Below are positions 1 through 5,084 of a stretch of 9,600 bases of DNA, one piece after another. The DNA comes from a bacterium. Its GTDB lineage: Bacteria > UBP15 > UBA6099 > DSWB01. The notes below the pieces were generated by a model that was not told the DNA's origin, did not search any database, and saw only the letters and a program-made list of their open reading frames with translations. Position 1 is the stretch's first letter; each line of letters opens with the position of its first letter. The translations under genes and the position numbers were made by a program. The stretch is taken from NCBI GenBank assembly GCA_020061125.1, contig JAGUYV010000110.1, forward strand, positions 1 to 9,600, read 5' to 3'.

Positions 1-72
1 CAGGCGGCTCAGGTTGCGGATGTCGCGGATAACTGCGGTGTAAAAGAAAAAATCGTGCGTGAATCCGTTTAT
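1..72 (-). pseudogene. Fragment reading like the end of a PAS domain (partial, low confidence)
   Basis: On the minus strand, the frame after a stop at 73-75 stays open to the window edge. It reads as 24 residues ending FYTAVIRDIRNLSRL. That ending strongly recalls the last beta strand and linker of PAS sensor domains, which commonly end in a 'VIRDIT' type motif. No ATG is visible in the frame, and the reading overlaps the tRNA terminator hairpin and its T-tract, which here would encode the run of Phe. It may be the remnant of a sensor gene truncated next to the tRNA, or chance. The opposite strand is also open here in one frame but runs straight into the tRNA, so it is less likely. The call rests on one short motif. 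Confidence 0.25.
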
Positions 73-87
73 TCACAGCGCACGATT
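42..87 (-). terminator. Rho-independent terminator of tRNA-Asn
   Basis: Bases 51-58 (AATCGTGC) pair perfectly with 80-87 (GCACGATT). An inner stem, GTGAAT 59-64 with ATTCAC 71-76, stacks across a three-base bulge and a 6-base loop. Read on the minus strand, the stem is followed by a T-rich tract (TTTTTTCTTTT, about 52-42). It lies directly downstream of the tRNA, as expected for a terminator of a single-gene tRNA transcript. Confidence 0.75.
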
Positions 88-90
88 CAA

Positions 91-162
91 CTCCCCGGGT
101 CGGATTCGAACCAACAACCTTGCGGTTAACAGCCGCCTGCTCCACCATTGAGCTACCGGGGA
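91..162 (-). tRNA. tRNA-Asn (anticodon GTT)
   Basis: The minus strand folds as a full cloverleaf. The acceptor stem TCCCCGG (162-156) pairs with CCGGGGA (98-92), leaving G at 91 as discriminator. The D-arm is GCTC/GAGC. The anticodon loop CTGTTAA carries GTT, so it decodes Asn codons. The variable loop is 5 bases (AGGTT), and the T-arm GTTGG/CCGAC has the loop TTCGAAT. The first anticodon-stem pair is a G-A mismatch. No CCA is encoded: the bases after the discriminator read TTGA. A promoter lies upstream and a terminator downstream, so it appears to be transcribed alone. Confidence 0.96.
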
Positions 163-198
163 TCGAGAGCAGGTCTGCCAACGCCCAGACCATGGAAT

Positions 199-227
199 AA
201 TGTAATGCGTTTCGGGGCAAAGGTCAA
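199..227 (-). promoter_or_regulatory. Sigma-70-type promoter for tRNA-Asn
   Basis: On the minus strand, TTGACC (227-222) is followed by a 17-base spacer and TACATT (204-199). These are close to the -35 and -10 consensus at ideal spacing. Transcription would start near 192, giving a leader of about 30 bases before the tRNA. The promoter points away from the marC-type gene. Confidence 0.7.
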
Positions 228-237
228 TGGTTTTTTT

Positions 238-302
238 CCGGCTTCCGGCTTCCGGTAAATCAAAATCAAAAGCAAAAGCAAAGGCAAAGGCAAATGCAAA
301 AG
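238..302. repeat. Short tandem repeats in the gap between tRNA promoter and MarC-family gene
   Basis: Two simple repeats lie side by side. At 238-255 the heptamer CCGGCTT occurs twice and is followed by CCGG. At 261-302 there are seven direct hexamers: CAAAAT, CAAAAG twice, CAAAGG twice, CAAATG and CAAAAG. The stretch 163-433 otherwise holds only the tRNA promoter, then very G-rich sequence up to the MarC start codon. No promoter or strong ribosome binding site for that gene was recognised. The hexamer array is A-rich on the plus strand, in sharp contrast to its surroundings. Confidence 0.8.
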
Positions 303-433
303 ATTAGGGCAAAGAATACCGCGGAGGCGCGGAGGGGCGGAGGGGGGCACTGGCGCGGGGCGGCGGCGGGGGTTATGATATGCTCTGGGCGCGGCGGCGG
401 GCCGCGCTATCTTGGCTCGGACGGGCGCGCGCT

Positions 434-1027
434 ATGGATCTTTTGGATAATCTGCTCAAGGCGTTCATTCCGATGTTCGTGGCCGTGGATCTGATCGGGG
501 TGGTGCCGTTCTTCCTGGGGGTGACTTCGGGCATGGATGCGCGGCGGCGCGCGCGCCTGGTGCGCCAGAGCGTGGCTACGGCGTCTCTGATCGCTATCGC
601 GTTCGTGTTCGCGGGCCGGGCGCTGTTCGCGTTCATGGGCATTTCGATCAGCGATTTCATGATCGCGGGCGGGGCGGTGCTGTTCATTATTTCGGTGTCG
701 GACCTGGTGTCCCACGGCAAGGAGGAGGCGGCGCCGGATATGAGCGTGGGGGTGGTGCCGCTGGGTACGCCGCTGCTGGCGGGTCCGGCGGTGCTGGCCA
801 CGGCGGTGATTCTGCTGGGAAATTACGGGGTGCTGGCCACGGTGCTGTCGGTGGTGATCAATCTGTTTCTGGCCGGGCTGGCGTTCCATTATTCGCATGT
901 GATTGTGCGGGTGCTGGGCCGCAGCGGTTCGCGGGCGTTTTCCAAGATTATGCAGCTTGTGCTGGCGGCGTACGGGATTATGATGATCCGCCAGGGCCTT
1001 GTGAATCTGATTAAGGATTTTTCCTAA
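434..1027 (+). CDS. MarC-family integral membrane protein
   Basis: A 197-residue hydrophobic protein of the MarC (UPF0056) family, located in the inner membrane. The biochemical function of this family is unsettled; despite the name, a role in multiple antibiotic resistance is not supported. About six hydrophobic segments are visible. Two half-helix motifs typical of the family occur: 'FVAVDLIGVVPFF' at residues 15-27, where the usual Asp-Pro is Asp19-Leu20, and 'PLGTPLLAGPAV' at 109-120, where the usual AGPG is AGPA. I chose ATG 434 because the family begins with this M-D-L motif just before the first helix; an ATG at 380 would add 18 Arg-rich residues not seen in the family, although a G-run lies upstream of it. 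The gene precedes the glycosylase by 18 bases, probably as one transcript. Codon use leans to G- and T-ending codons. Confidence 0.88.
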   Translation: MDLLDNLLKAFIPMFVAVDLIGVVPFFLGVTSGMDARRRARLVRQSVATASLIAIAFVFAGRALFAFMGISISDFMIAGGAVLFIISVSDLVSHGKEEAAPDMSVGVVPLGTPLLAGPAVLATAVILLGNYGVLATVLSVVINLFLAGLAFHYSHVIVRVLGRSGSRAFSKIMQLVLAAYGIMMIRQGLVNLIKDFS

Positions 1028-1045
1028 TTTTCCCACGGGTTTGCG

Positions 1046-1735
1046 ATGATGGGTATCCAATCCAACGGTGAGCCGCCGGGCGCGGCGCTGATGGCGCTGT
1101 ACGAGGCGTCGTTTGCGGCGGTGGGGCCGCTGCACTGGTGGCCGGGCCGCACGCGGTTCGAGGTGTGCGTGGGGGCGATTCTCACGCAGAATACGGCGTG
1201 GCGCAATGTGAAGCGGGCCATTGACAATCTCAAGCGGGCGCGCGTGCTCTCGCCCCGGGCTATGCGCGATATCCCCCAGCAGGAGCTTGCGCAGCTTATC
1301 GTGCCTTCGGGCTATTACAACATGAAGGCGGGCAAGCTCAAGAATTTTGTGAATATGCTGTTCGACGGGTACGGGGGCAGCCTGGACAGGCTGTTTGCGC
1401 GGGACCGCATGGAGCTGCGCGAAATTCTGCTCGGGGTGAACGGTATCGGCAAAGAGACCGCGGATTCGATGGTTCTGTATGCGGCGGGCAAGCCGATTTT
1501 CGTGATAGATGCGTATACGAGGCGGATTTTGTCGCGGCACGGGCTGGCGCGCGCGGATGCGGATTACGACGAGCTGCGCCTTTTGTTCGAGGACAATCTG
1601 CCCGCGGACGCGCGGCTGTTCAATGAGTACCACGCGCAGATTGTGTTCGTGGGGCATCATTATTGCAAGAAGACGCCGCAGTGCGGGGCGTGTCCGCTGG
1701 GCGCGCTGCTGCCCCCCGGCGGCCCGGCGGCCTGA
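1046..1735 (+). CDS. Endonuclease III-like DNA glycosylase (COG2231/MagIII type)
   Basis: A 229-residue HhH-GPD base-excision repair protein. The N-terminal WWPG (31-34) and 'FEVCVGAILTQNTAW' (38-52) match the endonuclease III-related family that includes Helicobacter MagIII, a 3-methyladenine DNA glycosylase. The helix-hairpin-helix is 'LLGVNGIGKETADS' (128-141), and the catalytic Asp is D155 in VIDAYT. The lysine that gives classical endonuclease III its lyase activity is Glu137 here, so a monofunctional glycosylase is likely; the substrate cannot be read from sequence. The C-terminus carries C207-x5-C213-x2-C216 of a [4Fe-4S] motif, but the expected fourth cysteine at 222 is Leu. A one-base shift near 1706-1709 would put a Cys codon (1710-1712) exactly there, so this end may be frameshifted. 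The start is ATG 1046 or 1049, with a weak ribosome site. Confidence 0.88.
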   Translation: MMGIQSNGEPPGAALMALYEASFAAVGPLHWWPGRTRFEVCVGAILTQNTAWRNVKRAIDNLKRARVLSPRAMRDIPQQELAQLIVPSGYYNMKAGKLKNFVNMLFDGYGGSLDRLFARDRMELREILLGVNGIGKETADSMVLYAAGKPIFVIDAYTRRILSRHGLARADADYDELRLLFEDNLPADARLFNEYHAQIVFVGHHYCKKTPQCGACPLGALLPPGGPAA

Positions 1736-1815
1736 AATCCCGCGCGGGGCCGTGCCGGACAGGGCGGGGGATGGTTTAATCCTGGAGACAGTGAGAGCCG
1801 GGCGCACGCAAAAAG

Positions 1816-1863
1816 CAGGTACAGGCACGCGGAAAAACGCCGCGTTCCCAGTCCCTGTTTTTT
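1816..1863 (+). terminator. Probable terminator after the MarC/glycosylase pair
   Basis: ACGCGG (1827-1832) pairs perfectly with CCGCGT (1840-1845) around a 7-base loop. An outer CAGG (1816-1819) pairs with CCTG (1854-1857) across an imperfect internal loop. Six T follow at 1858-1863. The hairpin is imperfect but well placed, 80 bases after the glycosylase stop. Confidence 0.5.
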
Positions 1864-1956
1864 GCTGCATGTGCAAATTGTGAGAGAGTTCAAGGGTTTT
1901 TCGACAGCCTTATCTCATTCCCCGGTTTTTCGCCCGCGCCGCTCCGCTGCATGTGC
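1864..1956. repeat. Direct repeats in the 1736-2094 gap
   Basis: The 11-mer GCTGCATGTGC occurs at 1864-1874 and again at 1946-1956. Between the copies, GGTTTTTCG occurs at 1895-1903 and 1924-1932. The rest of the 359-base gap holds the terminator before these repeats and a promoter candidate after them. I see no convincing gene in it, though GC-rich frames stay open by chance. The repeats could be regulator half-sites upstream of the signalling genes or simple chance. Confidence 0.5.
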
Positions 1957-1997
1957 GCTCGATTTCAAGGCGCAAACCCGCGCGCGCGGATTTCAGG

Positions 1998-2026
1998 TTG
2001 CGGCGCCGCCCGCCCTTCCTTAGAAT
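1998..2026 (+). promoter_or_regulatory. Candidate sigma-70 promoter for the response regulator/kinase pair
   Basis: TAGAAT (2021-2026) is a good -10 element, and TTGCGG (1998-2003) is a weak -35 exactly 17 bases upstream. Transcription would start near 2033, with a leader of about 60 bases. An imperfect inverted repeat (CGCAAACC near 1971-1978 against GGTTGCG 1997-2003) overlaps the -35 and might be an operator. Confidence 0.45.
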
Positions 2027-2094
2027 ATATACGAACAAACTGTGCGGTTTTATTAGCGGGCCGCGGTTTTTTTATTCAGAATCGAGATCTCTCC

Positions 2095-2517
2095 ATGAGC
2101 GATACAAAAACAATACTAATAGTGGACGACGAGCCTGACATCCTGTTCTTTTTCACCCTTACGCTGGAGCAGGAGGGCTACACCGTGATATCGGCCGGAA
2201 ACGCGGACGACGCCATCCGCAGGGCGCGCGAGGCGTTGCCGGATCTCATCTGCCTTGATATCATGATGCCAAGGAAGTCCGGCCTGGCATGTTACAAAAC
2301 CCTCAAGCAGTTCCCGGAACTGCGCGGCACGCCGGTGCTGATCGTGAGCGCGTTCGGCCAGCCCCAGGATTTCAAGGGCGAGCGGTTCCGCACCATCATC
2401 CAGGACCCGGACATTCCCGAGCCGAGCGGCTACCTGGAAAAACCCGTGAAAGCGCCGCACTTCGCGGCCGTGATCCGGAGCCTCATCGGCCCCCCGGAGA
2501 AAGAGAGCGGCTCATGA
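2095..2517 (+). CDS. Receiver-only response regulator
   Basis: A 140-residue protein that is a single CheY-like receiver with no output domain. The acidic pocket D11-D12-E13, phospho-acceptor D55 (in CLDIMMP), switch residue S85 and K116 (in LEKPV) are all present. About 30 residues separate S85 from K116, where a CheY-type receiver has roughly 20. The extra stretch (about 89-110, 'QDFKGERFRTIIQDPDIPEP') lies in the beta4-alpha4 to beta5 region that usually contacts partners. The start at ATG 2095 gives the standard receiver N-terminus just before the first beta strand. The ribosome site is weak (GAGA about 8 bases upstream). The stop overlaps the kinase start in ATGA, so the two are translationally coupled and D55 is probably phosphorylated by that kinase. 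With no DNA-binding part, it presumably acts through protein contacts or a phosphorelay. Confidence 0.92.
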   Translation: MSDTKTILIVDDEPDILFFFTLTLEQEGYTVISAGNADDAIRRAREALPDLICLDIMMPRKSGLACYKTLKQFPELRGTPVLIVSAFGQPQDFKGERFRTIIQDPDIPEPSGYLEKPVKAPHFAAVIRSLIGPPEKESGS

Positions 2518-4328
2518 GCCAGTCCGACCTGCACACCTGGTTTCTGTCCGAACTCTTCGATCAGATCCCCATGAAAATCGCGGTGATAAACCGCGACCTG
2601 AAAATTGTGCGCGCGAACCGGCATTTCACGGAAGTATTCGGGGACTGGAGCGGGCGGCGCTGCTACGATGTGTACAAGGACCGCGCCTCGCGGTGCGAAC
2701 ACTGCAACGCGGAACGCGCGTTCACCGAGGGCATAAGCTGCGTGTCCCGCGAGTACATGACAGACAAGGAAGGGGCCACGCACTACTATCTGGTGCATAT
2801 GACCCCGCTGCGCACCGATGACGGAAACATCCCGTTCATCGTGGAAATCGCCATAGATGTCAGCCAGATCGTGAATGTGCAGCAGGAATACGAGTTGCTG
2901 TTCGACAGCGTTCCGAATTACATCACCATCCTGGACCGGGACCTGCGCGTGGTGCAGGCCAACCGTGCGTTTCGCGAGGTGTTCGGCAACTCGGTAGGGG
3001 GCGCGGCCGGCGATTTCTGCTACCGCAAATACAAGCAGCAGGACAGCCCGTGCGGCAACTGCCCGGCGCTCAAGGCGTTTGAGACCGGCAAGGTCAACAC
3101 CGCCACCATGAAGGGCCTGGATAAAAACAAGGAAGCCGTGCACTATGTGGTCACGGCCTCGCCGCTCACCAACGACCGGGGCGAAGTGGTCAATGTGATG
3201 GAGATCGCCACGGACATCACCCTTGTGCGCACGCTCGAAGCCCAGCTCGAACAGGCCTTCAAGCTGCAGGAAACCGCCATCGCCAGCTCGTTCGACGGCA
3301 TGATCATCGCCGGCCCGCACGGCGGCATTCTGCTCTTCAACAAGTCCGCCGAGGACATCACCGGATACGCCTCCGGCGACATCCGCGTGTTCGACGACCT
3401 GCGCGCCATCTTCCCCGAGAATTTTCTGTGGGCCATCTGGGACGAGCAGGGGTCGTGCGTGCTGCCCGACGCGACGATCCAGTCCAAGAGCGGCGAACCC
3501 GTGCCCGTGCGCCTGTCCGGCACCATATTGAAAAACGGCAACGGAGTGTTCGGGTCCGCGATATACATACACGACCTGCGCAAGATCAAGCAGCTCGAGA
3601 GCGAGAAGCTGGTGGCCGAGCGACTGGCGGCCGTGGGACAGACCGTGGCCGGGCTTGCGCACGGCATCAAGAACATCCTCACCGGGCTGGAGGGCGGGCT
3701 GTTCGTGATGAACTCCGGCCTGCGCAAAGCCGATGTGGACATGATCCACAAAGGCCTGTCCATGCTGGAGAGCAACATCGAGCGCATCACGCATTTCGTC
3801 AAGGAATTCTTGAGCTTCGCGCGGGGCCGCGAGCCGTCCGTGCGCCTAGCCGACCCCGCGGCGCCCGCGCACGAAATCGTGGAGCTGTACAAAGACGCCG
3901 CGAAAAAGGAAGGAGTGCGCCTGGACGCCAGCGTGCCCGAGTCCCTGCCGCCCGCGCCCATAGACCCCGACGGCATTCACACCTGCCTGGCCAATCTGGT
4001 GTCCAACGCCATTGACGCCTGCCTCATGAGCGACAACACGGACCACGCGGTCACCTTCAAGGTCTGGGAGAGGGATGGCGTGATCTGCTATGAAGTTTCG
4101 GACAACGGCATCGGCATGGATTACGAGGTCAAGAAAAAGCTGTTCACCAGTTTTTTCAGCACCAAAGGCTCGCACGAAGGCACGGGCCTGGGGCTGCTGG
4201 TGACGCGCAAAATCATACAGGAGCACGGGGGCCGCATTACCTTCGATTCCGCGGAAGGGCGGGGCGCCACATTCCGCATCGAACTGGACCGCGCGCGCCT
4301 GCCCGCGCCGCCGCAACACCAGGAATGA
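2514..4328 (+). CDS. Soluble PAS-PAS-PAS sensor histidine kinase with Cys-rich PAS domains
   Basis: A 604-residue kinase with no membrane segment, so cytoplasmic. PAS1 (about 10-118) and PAS2 (about 125-240) are diverged copies. Both carry C-Y-x2-Y-K followed by C-x2-C at identical spacing (C50, C61, C64 and C169, C180, C183). PAS3 (about 250-362) lacks these cysteines. A short helix leads to the phospho-acceptor H383 in 'GLAHGIKNILTGLEGG', a variant H-box seen in many Desulfobacterota kinases. The ATPase domain has an N-box (NLVSNAIDAC, 494-503), G1 (DNGIGMD, 530-536), an F-box ('FTSFFSTKG') and G2 (GTGLGL, 556-561). All catalytic motifs are intact. The start ATG overlaps the upstream regulator's stop. 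The cysteines could bind a metal or cluster, or form a thiol switch; which of these is unknown. Confidence 0.93.
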   Translation: MSQSDLHTWFLSELFDQIPMKIAVINRDLKIVRANRHFTEVFGDWSGRRCYDVYKDRASRCEHCNAERAFTEGISCVSREYMTDKEGATHYYLVHMTPLRTDDGNIPFIVEIAIDVSQIVNVQQEYELLFDSVPNYITILDRDLRVVQANRAFREVFGNSVGGAAGDFCYRKYKQQDSPCGNCPALKAFETGKVNTATMKGLDKNKEAVHYVVTASPLTNDRGEVVNVMEIATDITLVRTLEAQLEQAFKLQETAIASSFDGMIIAGPHGGILLFNKSAEDITGYASGDIRVFDDLRAIFPENFLWAIWDEQGSCVLPDATIQSKSGEPVPVRLSGTILKNGNGVFGSAIYIHDLRKIKQLESEKLVAERLAAVGQTVAGLAHGIKNILTGLEGGLFVMNSGLRKADVDMIHKGLSMLESNIERITHFVKEFLSFARGREPSVRLADPAAPAHEIVELYKDAAKKEGVRLDASVPESLPPAPIDPDGIHTCLANLVSNAIDACLMSDNTDHAVTFKVWERDGVICYEVSDNGIGMDYEVKKKLFTSFFSTKGSHEGTGLGLLVTRKIIQEHGGRITFDSAEGRGATFRIELDRARLPAPPQHQE

Positions 4329-4332
4329 GGAG

Positions 4333-4378
4333 CGAAAACCGCAAATCCTAGCCGTTTTCGTGAATTAGTTTTCAAACT
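4333..4378 (+). other. Inverted repeats between kinase and second regulator
   Basis: CGAAAAC (4333-4339) is mirrored by GTTTTCG (4354-4360) around a 14-base loop. A compact palindrome, AGTTT-TC-AAACT, follows at 4367-4378. No T-tract follows the first hairpin, so it is at best a weak terminator for the kinase transcript. The second, lying about 33 bases upstream of the next promoter, could be an operator. Confidence 0.35.
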
Positions 4379-4410
4379 GAATCTATAGGCAATCCCGCGT
4401 CCGGGCAGGT

Positions 4411-4440
4411 TTGACAACCATTATCAGATTTATGTATAAC
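4411..4440 (+). promoter_or_regulatory. Strong sigma-70 promoter of the second response regulator
   Basis: A perfect -35 TTGACA (4411-4416) is followed by an 18-base spacer and TATAAC (4435-4440). The local sequence is AT-rich compared with the surroundings. The predicted start is near 4447, about 43 bases before the gene. This means the second receiver can be expressed apart from the kinase operon. Confidence 0.75.
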
Positions 4441-4475
4441 GGAAGTGTGGAAATCGTGAAAGGTGGAATTCTCAC

Positions 4476-4481
4476 AAGGAG
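4476..4481 (+). promoter_or_regulatory. Consensus Shine-Dalgarno of the second response regulator
   Basis: AAGGAG ends 8 bases before ATG 4490 and fixes that start over the in-frame ATG at 4463. It is the best ribosome site in the window; the other genes have weak sites or rely on coupling. Confidence 0.85.
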
Positions 4482-4489
4482 ACAGAATC

Positions 4490-5005
4490 ATGACAAGTCC
4501 CGCAGACAAAACCATCCTGGTGGTGGATGACGAACCCGATGTGCGGACATACCTCGAAGTGGCGCTCAAGGACGCCGGGTTTAATGTGATCACGGCGCAG
4601 GACGGCCTCGACGCCCTGGAGCGGCTCAAAGAAACAGTTCCCGACCTCATCTCACTGGACCTGGTCATGCCGCGCAAAACCGGCAACAAGTTCCTCTACG
4701 AGATGAGAAAAAACAAGGAATGGTCGTGCATTCCCGTGCTGATCGTCACCGCTCACAGCCGGGACGAAATGGGCAAGGGCGATCTGGACGAGATCATGCA
4801 GAACATGACCCTGTCCGGACCGGGCGTGATCGAGAAGCCGGTGAACGCGCACAAGTATGTCAACGCAATCAAAACCATTCTGAACATCGAAATTGCGGAC
4901 GAAGCCGAGGACCCCGTGGCCATGAAGCAGGCGTTGCAGGAAAAGCTCATGAGCGCGGACAAGGAAACGCTCAAGAAAGCGCTCGAAGCGTTCGGCAAGA
5001 AATAA
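4490..5005 (+). CDS. Response regulator: receiver with short C-terminal helical tail
   Basis: A 171-residue CheY-like receiver. It shows D13-D14-E15, phospho-acceptor D57 (SLDLVMP), switch T87 (VTAHS) and K116 (IEKPV). As in the first regulator of this cluster, the T87-K116 interval is lengthened (about 90-112, 'RDEMGKGDLDEIMQNMTLSG'), and both share the PRK(S/T)G signature after the acceptor. So the two are probably paralogues of one receiver subfamily. Residues about 130-171 form an acidic/lysine-rich, likely helical tail with no recognised DNA-binding motif. The start is set by the AAGGAG site. The gene follows the kinase by 161 bases but has its own strong promoter, and it ends at a strong terminator. 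It may be a second target of the kinase or answer to another one. Confidence 0.92.
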   Translation: MTSPADKTILVVDDEPDVRTYLEVALKDAGFNVITAQDGLDALERLKETVPDLISLDLVMPRKTGNKFLYEMRKNKEWSCIPVLIVTAHSRDEMGKGDLDEIMQNMTLSGPGVIEKPVNAHKYVNAIKTILNIEIADEAEDPVAMKQALQEKLMSADKETLKKALEAFGKK

Positions 5006-5039
5006 CCCGCGCGGCGCGCGCAGCATCAAGTCAACACAG

Positions 5040-5071
5040 GCGGCCCGGCCCTGATGCGCGGGCCGCTTTTT
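5040..5071 (+). terminator. Strong rho-independent terminator after the second regulator
   Basis: GCGGCCCG (5040-5047) pairs perfectly with CGGGCCGC (5059-5066) around an 11-base loop, followed by five T (5067-5071). It sits between two convergent transcription units. On the minus strand no T-tract follows the stem, so it should stop cytochrome-operon transcripts only weakly. Confidence 0.88.
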
Positions 5072-5084
5072 CATGAGGAAAATC

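Noticed and set aside
1-129. Plus-strand frame from base 1 (42 codons), possible end of an upstream gene
   Set aside because: It runs through the terminator hairpin and into the tRNA before stopping, so it is unlikely to be a real C-terminus.
380-433. Upstream ATG for the MarC-family gene, with a G-run in front
   Set aside because: It would add an Arg-rich 18-residue leader, whereas the protein from ATG 434 begins exactly as family members do.
407-1876. Long minus-strand open frame (489 codons) over the MarC and glycosylase genes
   Set aside because: It is rich in Arg, His, Pro and Gln with no recognisable domain. It is the mirror of high-GC coding on the plus strand, where two clear families are read.
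1951-2094. Upstream start giving the first regulator 48 extra residues
   Set aside because: The extension is unlike any receiver N-terminus and would cover the promoter candidate and inverted repeat; ATG 2095 gives the standard start.
2430-3794. Minus-strand open frame of 454 codons opposite the kinase
   Set aside because: It has no motif and the composition of an antisense shadow; the plus strand has intact kinase boxes throughout.
4333-4360. Terminator between kinase and second regulator
   Set aside because: The hairpin has only 7 pairs, a 14-base loop and no T-tract; it is kept only as an inverted repeat.
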